From positions 14,849,501-14,913,500 of the forward strand of contig OU964932.1 of assembly GCA_918807975.1 (NCBI GenBank): 64,000 nucleotides of DNA, given 5' to 3'. This DNA comes from Aplidium turbinatum. Lineage: Eukaryota > Chordata > Ascidiacea > Aplousobranchia > Polyclinidae. How positions within the stretch are numbered: the stretch's first letter is position 1; the number at the start of each line of letters is the position of its first letter. The translations under genes and the position numbers were made by a program. The notes below the pieces were generated by a model. That model did no database searches. It was not told the origin of the DNA and was given only the letters and a program-made list of their open reading frames with translations. Below are positions 1-11,428 of the stretch, piece after piece.

Positions 1-1771
1 CCTTTGGAAACCCTAAGCTGGAAAGCTATGCAAATGGCTTGCAGTTGACAGGGTTTTGGGGCTGGCTTGTCAGTGAAGCTGTACGAATCTTTTTGGTTAA
101 TAGCCTAGCTGATAAGCTCAGCTCCCAGGCTATAGGCCTAGCGCAACTACCGCATTAGCTACAATAACAGTTAGCCCAGTGAGTTCAGGCTATAAGTTTT
201 ACTCTTGTGTGTGTAGTTCATATACCTAGCCACTGACATTAAAATTGCATTATTGCTTACAAAAAGTGTTCAAAAGTCCTGATACTGGATCCAGGAACAT
301 TGTATTTGTCTTTGTTTGTTGTCACGATTTCTTTCTATCTCTTACCAGGAAAAAGACTTGGAAAGGTTCAATGACGTAGTTTAATGAGTCAAACCGAAAA
401 GCAGTCAATTAAATGTCGAATAATTCTACTAGTGAAATGATAATCTGACTTCTTGAAGAACTTTAACGAACGGCTTCTCAAATAACTCTAATTTCTGCAT
501 CAACTACCAATCCACAACTCATAGCACAACTCTCATAATCAACTCATAATAATCACCATAATAATAATAATACATTACACAAACTACACCACTATTTATA
601 TAGTTGGTTGTTCAGTCCAGTAACTTCGAGAAGGTGACGTAGTGTTGCATCACACGAACTCATCGTCGGTCACGTAGCATTGAGCGGCATAAACAAGCAA
701 GTTCAAAGAAATCTAAAGAATGTCACGTAGGGGTAGAGGACTGTTACATAATACAGATTTCGTAATCAGAGGTCCATTCGTAAACAACCTTGTGACATCA
801 TGACAAACGATATTGGCAATTGTGAAAACAACAGAACGTTCCAGATACAGAATGATCTAGAATTACGTTGCAGAACAACGACTTCACAATTAGAGGTTAC
901 TACTGGTCATTGACCGATAATAACATACCGCTCAAGAATTCCATAATGAAAACAGCACATTCTGTCAAGACGCAAAGCAGCCCGACGCGAGGCTTTGCAC
1001 ATTGATTGTGACATTTGTATTATGTCGTAGAACTTAGATGCATTGCTGATAAGAGAATATAATCTGGTTAGCCTAGCCAATTAATGCACAACTGTACTGG
1101 TACCGTACCGCAGGTTACCAGTTATACGCCATGGGTGCTTTTTGCTACAATTGACTTTCTAAAAAATAACGCGTTAAAATATTCTTTAAAATTTTTGTAA
1201 TTTGCGGTATGCGGAGCAGTGTCAAAGTTCCAGATAAATTGCGGTGTGCGGATAGATGAGTCAGTTGCGGTGTGCGGATAGAAATTTTGGGTTTGCTGCA
1301 TCTCTAGTGGACAAGGTTTGTGGTGTTTCTGGATAATTTCCTGCATAACATTTTTGTTTCAAATTCAAATGAAACTTCTTAAATTTTGAATCAAAACATT
1401 AACAACCACAAGACTAAGACATTTTATATTGAAACATGAGTTGAAATAATGCAAAATAGTGTTTTTGGAATTAATTTTCCAATCATTGTTTTTTTTACAG
1501 CACCGACGTAATATTTTCAGTAAAAACTGTGCCGTAACCCAAGAGCAGTACTTCTTACCGTAGTTAGCAAAATTGGTCTTTTTGTATTGATACATTCACG
1601 CTGCAAATGAGGAAATACGGAGAAATTTCGCTTACTTGGTTAGCATCCTTCCAAAAAGTAAAGCCTTCTGACTATCTTGCAATAACACCACGGTCTGTAT
1701 ATAGTGTATATACAAGACAATACGGTGTCTTGGATGAATAGTAACTGAGACAATCTGATTAAATGCTAGCA
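1..1771. other. Stretch without a recognised gene
   Basis: No frame longer than about 75 codons and no protein motif was recognised. The only local structure is a short motif, ttgcggt(a/g)tgcgga, repeated three times between about 1,202 and 1,280. It may be the downstream flank of the minus-strand NTPase gene that ends at 1,772. Confidence 0.5.
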
Positions 1772-4382
1772 TCATGCACTATGCAGTAAATCATGTAGCT
1801 TTTTGTGCAAATCTTGTGACATAATTTCCGGGCTATTCAAGACCTCATGACACTTACACTTCGCATCTTCTAGCTTGGCTTCATTCTTTCCATGATAGGC
1901 AGCTCTCATGTAATTGTAGACAGCCCAACAGTGAACATTGAAGCGCGGCTTGAACTTTTCACATTCCTCAAAGTATTGCCTGAAGCAATCCATAGATTTC
2001 TCAAAGTCTTTTTTGCCGGCATAATATTTGGCACAGCAAATTAAGCACATGATTGCATTCGATTTGCTGTCCAAATGCTTGCATGCTAGTTTTATCAAGT
2101 CTTCACATGCTTTGTCAGCTTTATCAGTAAGGCTTTGATCGGGGTTGAGTTTCAGAAGCCTCCCATAACTTCGAACCAAGCTTCGAAGCACAATCAGTCG
2201 AGTGCTCGTATTTGAAGGGCCATCAACTTCCTTCAACAATCCGTTTTCATACATTGGAGGTAACGAATCTGAAAGTTGCTCTGAAAGTGCTGCCTCACAC
2301 ATCTTATAACATCCATTAAACTCTTTGTATTCTTCTTTTGTCTGACAAGTATTGGAATACTTCCACCGGTGATGGCGAGACGTTCAGCAAGTAAAGACTT
2401 GCTTGACATTTCCTTGCACTCTCTTGATATGCACCGTGAAGGAGATGAAAACCAGATGCATTTTTCATATTCGCATGCGAGATCATTTTCAGCATATAAA
2501 ATAACACGACTCCAGCTGTGTAAGATAGAAGCCATTCGTTCTGCTAAAAAAAGATCTCGGAGTTTTTTATCAGGTAGAAACACTTCACAACCTTGCAGTT
2601 GTCGAAGCACTTTACCACTATCTGTCCATGATGTGATGGACTTTAAAACTGCATCAAAGTTACCTGAACTTCTTGATTTCAGAAAGTCAAGCTCTTCTTT
2701 ATCTACAGGCATTGGCAATTTGGAATAGTATTTCAATATGAAGTTGTCTGGAAGATTTGTAGCTAAGTTTTTGGATTCTTGAACCACATATTGAGCCACA
2801 GTGTTGTCTTCCTGCTCTGGATCAATTAAAGAAAATAGCCTTTTTTCTTCTTTTTTTCTCCACAGCTTGCGAAGAGCTGCTTCAAAATATTTATTGCTCA
2901 TACTTCCATGAACAGGTGATTCTGCCAACATAATGGCAGCCGTTGTTTCATACAGATGGCTTACAAGAGCTGAAAGCAAAAAAGAATCTTCACCAGCAAA
3001 TAGTTTATCATCTTTTTCAACATTCTCCAGCAGTGACTGCACGTGCCTACGTAATCGGAACATCTTGGTTTGGTTTTCTTTTTTTCTTTAATCTTTAGTT
3101 AGCAATCCAGACATGACTATAATAGCACTTTTCAATGGTTGAAAATTGGAAGCTTGCTGCATACTAGCTGCCTTCAGTCGAAACGAGTTGACGACGACTT
3201 CATGAAAAGTAACTTCGTCTTTATCTGTCACAGTACACATGTCATGCTCTGTTAACTTGGTAACAAGCTGTCCTTTGTCTTCCTTCAAACGCACCATTTT
3301 GACAACCTTTTCACGTAAATGACGAAAACAACCCATGATCAAAAGTTTAGGAATTCGATCATAATGAAAGTACGACAAGCACGACAAAACCTTCCACTGC
3401 AGATTAACTCTCGGTTCGTCTGTTGCTTGAAAAGGCAGAGTAAGAGCTTGAAACACATGCTCAGCACTTTCCCCGTAATCAGCCAAAATCTTTTTCGTTT
3501 CACTTTCTTGTATTTCCAATTCATTTTCTTCAACAAGTTCCAAGTAGTCTGTGTAACTTATTTGAGAATTTTTGCAATGTGCTCTTGCAGTCCAAGTGGA
3601 ACGCCACTAAATCTTTGAAAAACTTTATCAGCTGCTTTCATGTCATCATCATCATCCGTATCAGGACATAAATAATCTACAGCCTCATCTCTACTGAAGC
3701 CTTTCACATGCTCCATTTTAACAAACTTTAAGCCAAGTATTTCGTCATCTGATAAAACTACTGACTTCACACGAGACGTAATATACACATGAAGAACAGC
3801 TTCAGCTTTTGGGCCATCTTGCAAAAATCGGAAAAAATCTTGCAAAATCTTCTTGCAATCTCCTCCAGAATCTTCAATGATGATCAAGACCGGGACGTCA
3901 CAACGAAACAAAACAGCAGCCAAAGAGCAGGCTAGGTCCTTATGAATGGATCTTACTATGGATTGATACTTATCATCACTTTGTATGTATGAATTTCTTC
4001 GAAGTTCTTTCGCTAATTCTTCTAACTCTTGCTTAACATCATGGCCACTGTCGTTACACTGGATATGCCATTTTATACATTGATCAGAAGTTTTCTTAAA
4101 AGAGAATTCCTTAGCCAATTTGCGAACAATTTGCGATTTACCACTTCCAGCTATTCCATGACAAAGCAGGACAAGGATAGAAACATTTTCAGATTTCTCG
4201 AGTATTTTCTGATATGTTCCGGTATCTTTTAGATTACTGATGGGTTGACGAAATCGATGGATAGGAGATGATGACAGCTTTGAATTCTCAGACAAAGCAG
4301 CTTCAGATTGTTGACTGCTACCTCCTGCCAGAACTCTGCTTTTGCAGTGGAATTCGAAAACGCATTCAGCATTCAAATTCAA
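1772..4382 (-). pseudogene. NB-ARC (STAND) NTPase with helical-repeat tail, frame interrupted
   Basis: The reading frame runs on the minus strand from about 4,340 to the stop at 1,772 and resembles the AP-ATPase/NB-ARC signalling switches (APAF1 and NLR-like). Visible motifs in order are a Walker A (GIAGSGKSQ, about 4,157-4,131), a hydrophobic strand ending in acidic residues (VPVLIIIEDSGG), an ITSR motif like RNBS-B, and SGVPLGL matching the GLPL motif. The C-terminal part (from about 2,350 down) is helical with alternating Cys/Tyr/Ala and looks TPR-like. The open frame is broken three times: a frame change near 3,560-3,570, an in-frame TAA at 3,088-3,090 beside an A-rich run, and a frame change near 2,300-2,350. 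The first two lie at or near A-runs, so assembly error cannot be excluded. A possible splice acceptor (AAAAGCAG) lies near 4,338, so an upstream exon may exist. Either a decayed host gene, a retrocopy, or a real gene with sequence errors. Confidence 0.6.
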
Positions 4383-4501
4383 TGAAATTCACACGTGCGA
4401 ATACATGGAACGAAGTTCCTTCTTTAATTAAAAAGACTGATACAAAGTCACTTTTTCTTTATAAACTAAAACAACATTTAAGCAAAACGAATACGCAATA
4501 G
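4330..4501 (+). mobile_element. 3' tail of a CR1/jockey-like LINE
   Basis: The plus-strand frame ends with TWNEVPSLIKK followed by SLFLYKLKQHL, the usual last 30 residues of CR1/jockey-type reverse-transcriptase ORFs (W-N-x-L-P ... F-K-x-x-L-K). Only the tail remains, so this is a 5'-truncated copy. It abuts the apparent 5' end of the minus-strand NTPase gene and overlaps its antisense frame, so the exact junction is uncertain. Confidence 0.55.
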
Positions 4502-5054
4502 AAAGAAAGCGTAAAAAGGCTTTCTTGCATTCTTGTGACAATTTTAGTGGAAATCCGAAATAAAAAGATTAGGCCTTCCTAACAATAATGTTGACTGCTT
4601 GTGCTGTACTTTATGTTTGTAAATAGGCTATTAACAGCATACGCAACAACCAACACGACACCGTCGCAAAAAGGGATGAGAGCTTCATCAACACCATCAT
4701 CTACCAGCTCATCCATTCTATCACCCACTAAGACAAGAAACAATAACTTAAACTGGATCTCAAACCTCAATCGTCGTAGGCTACTGTGTGATGTTCTCTT
4801 TCTATGGTCAGACTGCTTAATGCGAAAAGCGATTCAGCATTAAATTATCTTTCTAATGCGGTATAAAAGATCAAATTTTAGACGATTTCGAATTTTTGGC
4901 CTATGGGAGCTGCTGCCATTATAGAAAAAAAAATGGCCAAAACTCACTATTCCCAAAGAGGAATCATGGGGATTTTTTTTGGTGACTCCACATCACCAAT
5001 CGAACCTCCTGACAAAACTTCAGCTTAATGTTATTTTTTTTCCGGGTCAAATCA

Positions 5055-5640
5055 TTCAGCGACTGGACTATTAGTCTATTACCCATCCTAGGCACCCAAC
5101 CCGCTGAGCTACGACGTAAAAGAGCCATGATTTCTCTCGCTCGCCGCACTCTGGACCACGACCATCACCTCCATGCAACATTCAAGCGACCACCACCTAT
5201 CAAGCAGAGGCTGAAATCAAGACGCTCCTTTGTGTCTGCCGCACAACTACTTAAGAACACAGAAGAACCTGGTTTAAGTGCAAAACACTGGACGAACCAC
5301 ATGAGGAACACGGAGTGGACCACACCTCCACGCTCCGTGACTTCATAACCGACGCTGATCCCCGTCCACCGGGGATGTCCCTCACAAAGCTTGCGTGAGT
5401 CAGGCTTAACCGCCTGCAAACTGGAGTCGGCCGCTTTCGTTTGGACATGCACAAGTGGGGCCTGGCTCATTCACCAGAATGTGAGTGTGGTGCCACTGCA
5501 CAGACTGCAGACCATGTCATCCACCACTGCCTAACTCACCGGCCTCCACATGGTGCGCATGGTCTGAGGGTAGTGGACGACGAGACTGTTGAGTGGCTGA
5601 TGATTTCCTGCCCTCCAATCTAGCCTGGAAAGATCTGCTT
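5055..5640 (+). mobile_element. I/Nimb-like LINE, C-terminal fragment
   Basis: The fragment encodes the region after the reverse transcriptase: LPILGTQPAELRRKRA at about 5,075-5,125, then RLKSRRSFVSAAQ, then a zinc-knuckle-like tail with CECGATAQTADHVIHHC (about 5,480-5,530) and a terminal DDETVEWLMISCPPI ending at 5,623. It aligns by eye with the longer copy at 51,540-52,910 (CECGEMQTAAHIIKDC, DDDTRQWLTNGCPDI). The frame shifts near 5,330 and a TGA sits where the family has Trp, at about 5,396. Truncated at the 5' end. The Nimb/I clade name is from memory of the family and is tentative. Confidence 0.75.
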
Positions 5641-6475
5641 ATACGCCGATGATGACCAAAAACAAGAAATCAAAATTTAATGAATATAGAGTATTTTTTG
5701 TTTTGCTTATAATAAACTGAGCAAGTATAGCATTCAATAAGGCGTGAAAAAACATACAAATTCAAGCTAAGAACAATGTTATGGTAACAGTTTTCTTGTG
5801 GCTGGAGGAATGACTATTTTTTCGAAAAAACTGATAAAGACCGTTTGCCCCATTGCCATTAGCCGTTTTTCTCGACCTTTCTCTATAAAAAAAAAAACAC
5901 AGTTTGATAGAGTTATTGGTTCAATTCCCCTCGTTTCTGTCCTGCAAGATCGCAGTAGCCTAGTAGCCCTACAGGGTAGGCTCTACCTTAATGCAACAAA
6001 AGCACAAGATTGCTCTCTCCAAGAAATGGGAAAACAACAATGAAACTGGCTAATATTCTTTGCGAGTTACAATTCCGCCCAATCCACTGTAACGCTTGAG
6101 AGTTCATAAATATTTTGCTGAAGCCAACAGATTTATCGTCGCAGTAAAATATAAATTTTCAAGACAAAATAATGGCAAGGCAAGCAAGTAGTCAATTATG
6201 CTGTAAAGAACAATTGGTACAGCCGTCTTTTTGTAAAACAAACAGTAATCCATTAAGAGAAAATGCAGTTCTTTGTCAACACATTTGTTTTGGGCTGCTC
6301 ATCTGGTAGCACTGTCTTTATAACGGAATCCAAAACGTACAAAGACGTCATTTACTCCACAGAATACTTTTTCGATACACCTTCAAAAGAATAAGTTTTA
6401 GTGAGTTAACGGATTGAAAATTGAGTAACACCAGACACTAAACATTTCAGTTACAGCATAACACATTCTTCTAGT
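5641..6475. other. Stretch without a recognised gene
   Basis: An 81-codon frame at 5,798-6,043 has no recognisable motif. Nothing else was seen before the target duplication gtgtaggc at 6,476-6,483. Confidence 0.4.
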
Positions 6476-6483
6476 GTGTAGGC

Positions 6484-6515
6484 CAGGGATATCTACAACT
6501 ACGGGATTGCTAACT
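6484..6515 (+). repeat. T1 terminal inverted repeat, low-coordinate copy
   Basis: 32 bases identical to the reverse complement of 25,009-25,040; preceded by the target duplication gtgtaggc. Confidence 0.95.
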
Positions 6516-6595
6516 AGAAAATATCTATGACAGGAGCGGGCCGACGTCAAAATCACCACATTGTGAAGATACGATGCAATCAGGAGGCACTCAGT

Positions 6596-6995
6596 CAGTG
6601 GCGTAGCCAGGAATTTTGAAAGGGGGGGGGGGTTGACGGCCGGCGGGCGAAGCCCGACGTTGTCTTCGCGAAAGGCGACACCCAGCGGCGGGGGGCCTGG
6701 GGGAACTCCCCCAGAAAAATTACTTTGAATTTGGTGCGTTCTGAGAGCATTTTCAACAAAAATGTTGGTATAAATATTCCTGTAAAATGGTGCTGTCCAG
6801 TGGCATAGCAAAAGGATAAGATCATGTTTTCTTGGGCATTTTTCGGTAATAAAGCTAAGTCTCTATGTTTTTTCCTTGTTAATTCCTGGCTGAGATATTT
6901 GAGTGTTTGGTATTGGCAAAACTCGCTCTTGTGACGTCACACGCGTGCCAAAGGGGGGGTTGTAACCCCCTAAACCCCCTTTGGCAACGCCACTG
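6596..6995. mobile_element. hAT-type MITE inside T1
   Basis: Starts CAGTGGCGTAGCC and ends GGCAACGCCACTG, flanked by the 8-bp duplication cactcagt (6,588-6,595 and 6,996-7,003). 400 bp, no complete ORF. It shares internal sequence (ttggtgcgttctgagagc and a G-run/C-run hairpin) with the longer hAT element at 49,936-51,401, so both belong to one family. Confidence 0.9.
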
Positions 6996-7744
6996 CACTC
7001 AGTCATCTATGTACAAGTACAAAAGTGTATGGCATGTTGCCATCAGGCTAAAGAAAGCTCTACCACAAACGTTAATTATGAATACGGTAAGCAATAAGAG
7101 AAAACAAAATGGGTATGCATCGTAATCGTAACAGGAGTCATAAATTCAAATTAAAACGTGTGCAGTAGATATGAAGCAATAAAACAGATAGTTTTCTTTT
7201 AGTTACACAAAATAAAGCATAAAAATACTACCCTAAAACACAATAGAGCAGTGGCGTGGTTGGAATAGCGAATACAGTAAAGACGTATAATAACCAAGCA
7301 CACACAGACATTAGTGCCAAAATAAGCGTTGACAGTGACTAGCTCGTCTGCAGACTACTGATAACCGAGGAGCCTGAAAGGTGTGATAATATTGCGTAAA
7401 TTCCAACTTTCATGAGCCAAACACCTGAAAGCATTCTCGCTAATGTGGATATAATGCTAGCTAAGCAAGAGCCGAAAAAGTACCGGCATCGACTGAAATC
7501 AGCTTTGAAAAGTACTTCAGTACTCCATACTTGGCTCAAAATGTATTGTTGGTACCAGTAGCGGTATCGGAAAAGTACTTCCCACCTTTAATCGCAATGA
7601 ATTATAACATTATGCACAAATAATACTGGATAGAAGTCTGGTGACAATCATACGCATTATACATATAGTGTGAAAAAAATGAAAATACAAGTTCAATACA
7701 AATGACATGTGAAGATATGTAAGCATATTTCCTACAACTTAAAA

Positions 7745-10700
7745 TTAGCTGCTACTAGAAGCTTTTGATGTTAGTTTTCTGATTTTTCGAAGCAGTTTAG
7801 GTTGTGGTGTATCAACAGTTGGTTGACTGTTAAAACGTTTAAGCTGATTTTTTGAAAAACAATTAAAAGCACATTGCACAATTAAGTCAAAATTACAATG
7901 CCCAGTAGAACATTTTGTATTTAGTAAACTAACAAGAATCTTTGATGAGCATAGCATCTTTTTGATTGCATCAACAAAGGCACGCTGATGACTGTTTAAA
8001 GATAAAAACTTTCTCATCATAGAAGGATCATTAATGATGGCCTGATAACACTGAGCAGCCAGTACAGTTGTCCCAAAGCAAAATTCAAACGGTTCACATA
8101 AACCTCCTCGGTTAGCCATTTCAAACAGATGCTTATGCTCATTTGGGATGGAGCTCTTCAAATCAGGCTCATCATCTCCCTTTATTAGCAACTCCTTGCA
8201 AGCACAGCACTTCGTGCGGCGTACAATGCTGCGTGCAATGTATCCGCTGACATAGTAGGCAATAGCAGCATCCGATTCTGACATATCCTCTAATACAATA
8301 CCAAGAAAAAAGTCTGCAAGCCAAACTTGCTCTTCATTAACTTCACTACCATCGTCATCATTAGAAAAAATGTCAGAAATTCTTGAGGCTGCCAACAGAG
8401 TTTGCTGCTGTAGCAAACTTAAGCAACGTATTTTCTTTTCAGCCAAAAGCAGCTGCTTGACGGAAATAAAGAAATTGCCGCCATTGACCTGTATACAAAA
8501 AATGAAACTCAATATATGTAACGCATTAAAAGCAACACCAGCGAATCCTTAGCAAACCATACAGTGATCTCTGTATATATAGTGATCTAATATACAGTGA
8601 TCTAATAATACTAGTACAGAATAATATAAACTGACCTGCCTATACCAGCCAAAGCGGCCTTCAATAGGATCCGACATAACCTTGCCTGAAAGCAGATAAT
8701 CAAAACCATGATTGGTTTGAAGGTAGGTGGCAAGTTCAACTACTGCTCCCATGGACTGAATGCAAGCTGTGAATGTCTCGTTGGAAAGCCCAGCCGTTCC
8801 ACAAACACGCCATTCTTCAAAAATTTTTGTTGCTTCTTTCAAAAAAAGCAACCCAACATGATTTGTCTCATGGCTGATGCTTAATGGAATGAACATAGGA
8901 TCTCTTTTCTTCTCTCCTGAACAAAGTACCAAAATTTTATAGGGTTATACATAGGCTCAGCTTATCTGCACTATAGTGCTTGTTTCTTTGACCTCCATAG
9001 ACTGTACATACCTTTAAAACAAGTTTTAACAGACATTACTTTCCAAATGTTGGTGACAAAATTGATATATCGAGCAGTTTCTGAAAATGCTGAACAAGCT
9101 GTGCTGTAATGTTCCAAGCCACGAACAGTTGATTCATTGAAAACACCTGCATGCCAAAAAATAACTAGTCAATAGTCACACAAAAATACTAGTAAAGCAT
9201 TGGCATGAACACAAACACACACCTTGCACATGAATACATAAAATTTATTACCAGCTATATAGCTATACGGTAGCTTGAACATAACAAATTTACGCTATGC
9301 TGATGATTCTGTTCTGTTGGCTGAATCACAAGAAGATCTTCAAGAAATAGTGGACAATGTTAACTCAATTGCCAATTGGTAAAAAATTTAATATGAAAAT
9401 TAACGCTAAAAAGACCAAATCAATGATAATCTCAAAATCATCAGACACTCCAGTACTCCAAATTATAATTGACAATGAAATTATACAAAAAGTAAAATCT
9501 TTTTCCTATCTTGGACATTTAATAACTGAAGATGGGAGGTGTGACCATGGAATTTTGAGACGGATAGAAATTGCAAGAACTACATTTGGAAAAAAGAAAA
9601 AATATTTTAACCAATCAACGTTTAAAATTACCAATTCGTCTCAGGATCTTAAAATGCTATATCTGGTCAACCCTATTATACAATTTGCACTTGATTACAT
9701 GTTCTTCAAGTTTTTGAAGAAGTTACATTGAATGCATTTTCTACCAAGTTGTACATTTGTACAATAATGCATTTATAAGAACACTAACCAAACACCTACT
9801 GAGAGCATGTAGTGGAGATGTCCGTGAAATGCTGCTTGGATTTAATGAGGATTTCTTCAGTTTGTGAGCAACCTTTAATGCCTTGTCTTCTTCCATAGCA
9901 TACAGGCGAGACAAATGATGAAATTCTGCAATACATGACTGACCAAGCAGGTGCTCATGGCCAGTACAAGGGAGATGCATCCTTTTCCTTTTTACAAAAT
10001 TGTTGTAAATATTCTTCAGGTTATGAGTAAAATAAAAAAATAAAAACAGTTTTTCCTCTTTTCTCAATGGATGCTCTATGCTGTGCGAAAGCTTTCCACC
10101 ACACAGATCAACAAACAATTTCCTATAAAACAAAAAGTACAGCTTAAAGTGGTGAAAATGGTATATACAGCAATAGATGTCACTTTGTTTTTAAACAATA
10201 TTTATAAAAAGTTGCAAAAGCAACAGGCAAAAATTTGAGTTTTTATTTCATTGAGATCTAAGAGACTATCGAGCATATGAGAATGAAAGCATAATAAAAT
10301 ATTTTATTTAAACAATTATATGAACAGCTTACGCAGTAAGTACCCAAACAAACTACCGGTACTATGATGTAATTAGAAAAATGTTATCTTACCTGTTACA
10401 GACATGATTGTCTGCAGATACAGCAACTACAAAAAAGATATCATTGAGTGCAAGCATCACACGTTCAAACCAACTCTTCAACAAATTAGTGTCAAGTTTT
10501 TCTACAGAAATGAGACAAACAACATCTTTGTACTTTCCACTTATTGATTGGACCATAAATGTCAATACAGTTTTTGCAGGCTGACCTTCTTCAGTTAAAC
10601 CAATGAAAGAGCCACTAGTATATTCAACACGCTGAGCAGTATACACTTCGTCCATCATTAAAACGACAATTCGTTCCCGTTGAGATAATTCAGATGTTCG

Positions 10701-11047
10701 TAATCTTAAATATTCCAAATCCAGTTTTGCAAAGTCAACAGTCATTCCAGTAGAAAGCTGACGAAGACGGCTTCGACAAGGCAATACAAAAAAATTTCGT
10801 AGTTTTTTATAAAGGGATGAACTGGTCAGTTGCCATAAAAATGCAGTAGTGATAGTATTGGTGGAATAGCGACGAGCATTTTTTGGTACTTGGAGTAAAG
10901 ATATTTGTTCTACAATAAATTTTAATAAAGGCACACATGTGTTTTCATTGCAAATGGTCAAATCTATGGATGCACATTGCTCTAGACATGATGCAGCTAA
11001 CTCCAACAACTGAGTATGACTTATACTATCAAATGACTTGCTGCATA
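7745..11047 (-). CDS. P/THAP9-like transposase of T1, exons 2-6
   Basis: Five exons can be placed on the minus strand: about 11,047-10,393; 10,122-9,800; 9,146-9,012; 8,916-8,636; 8,488-7,745 (stop). Donors are CAG|GTAAG, TCA|GTAGG, AAG|GTATG and CAG|GTCAG; acceptors are TATAG, TGCAG, TTCAG and ACAG, and the phases I checked at the joins agree. The product is the RNase H-like catalytic part of P-element transposase, which cuts and pastes DNA in the nucleus. The three acidic residues expected for the family are visible: D in MMDEV, D in SADNHV, and E in DPIEGRFGWYRQ. Exons are open throughout, which is unusual for so heavily inserted an element. Compared with T2 (26,526 onward) about 30 residues are missing between the THAP part and exon 2, where the LINE now lies. 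The element is likely inactive unless the LINE can be spliced out; no strong donor was seen at the end of exon 1. Confidence 0.85.
9270..9731 (+). mobile_element. RTE/BovB-like LINE fragment in a T1 intron
   Basis: The plus strand reads NITNLRYADDSVLLAES from about 9,279 (YADD is reverse-transcriptase motif C), then after a stop and frame change near 9,360 NAKKTKSMIIS, FSYLGHLITEDGRCDHGILR and RRIEIARTTF. The thumb order and the YLGxxIT-DG-C-EI motif fit RTE-type endonuclease/reverse transcriptases. It lies wholly in the intron between T1 exons 3 and 4 (9,147-9,799), in the opposite orientation to T1. Truncated at both ends; clade is tentative. Confidence 0.7.
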
Positions 11048-11428
11048 GTGATTTATAATAATAATAATGGAGTTGCAAGCACAGCAGTGCTTTTTCACCT
11101 TCATAACTTACGTAGCAATATTAAATAAATAAAAAAAAAACGAAATAGAATACCAACAAGGAAGTCATAAACAAGAGACAAAATACCAAGAAAAACGAGT
11201 CAATACTACCTAGATGATACATATCTTATTTAAGGCACAGCATAACACTAAAATCAAACAAAAACACCTGGGGCTGGAGACACCATATAAGATAGAATAT
11301 AACTGTCAGTAGAGATAGGTATACAATACATCATACAATAATGGGCTACATACGTTATATACTGTACAAGTTACAAGATGTACTGAATGTCAACATTAGT
11401 GGAGGCGGCCAGTACTTGCAAAATATGA

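Noticed and set aside
5798-6043. 81-codon frame with a possible signal-like start
   Set aside because: No homologous motif and no supporting context.
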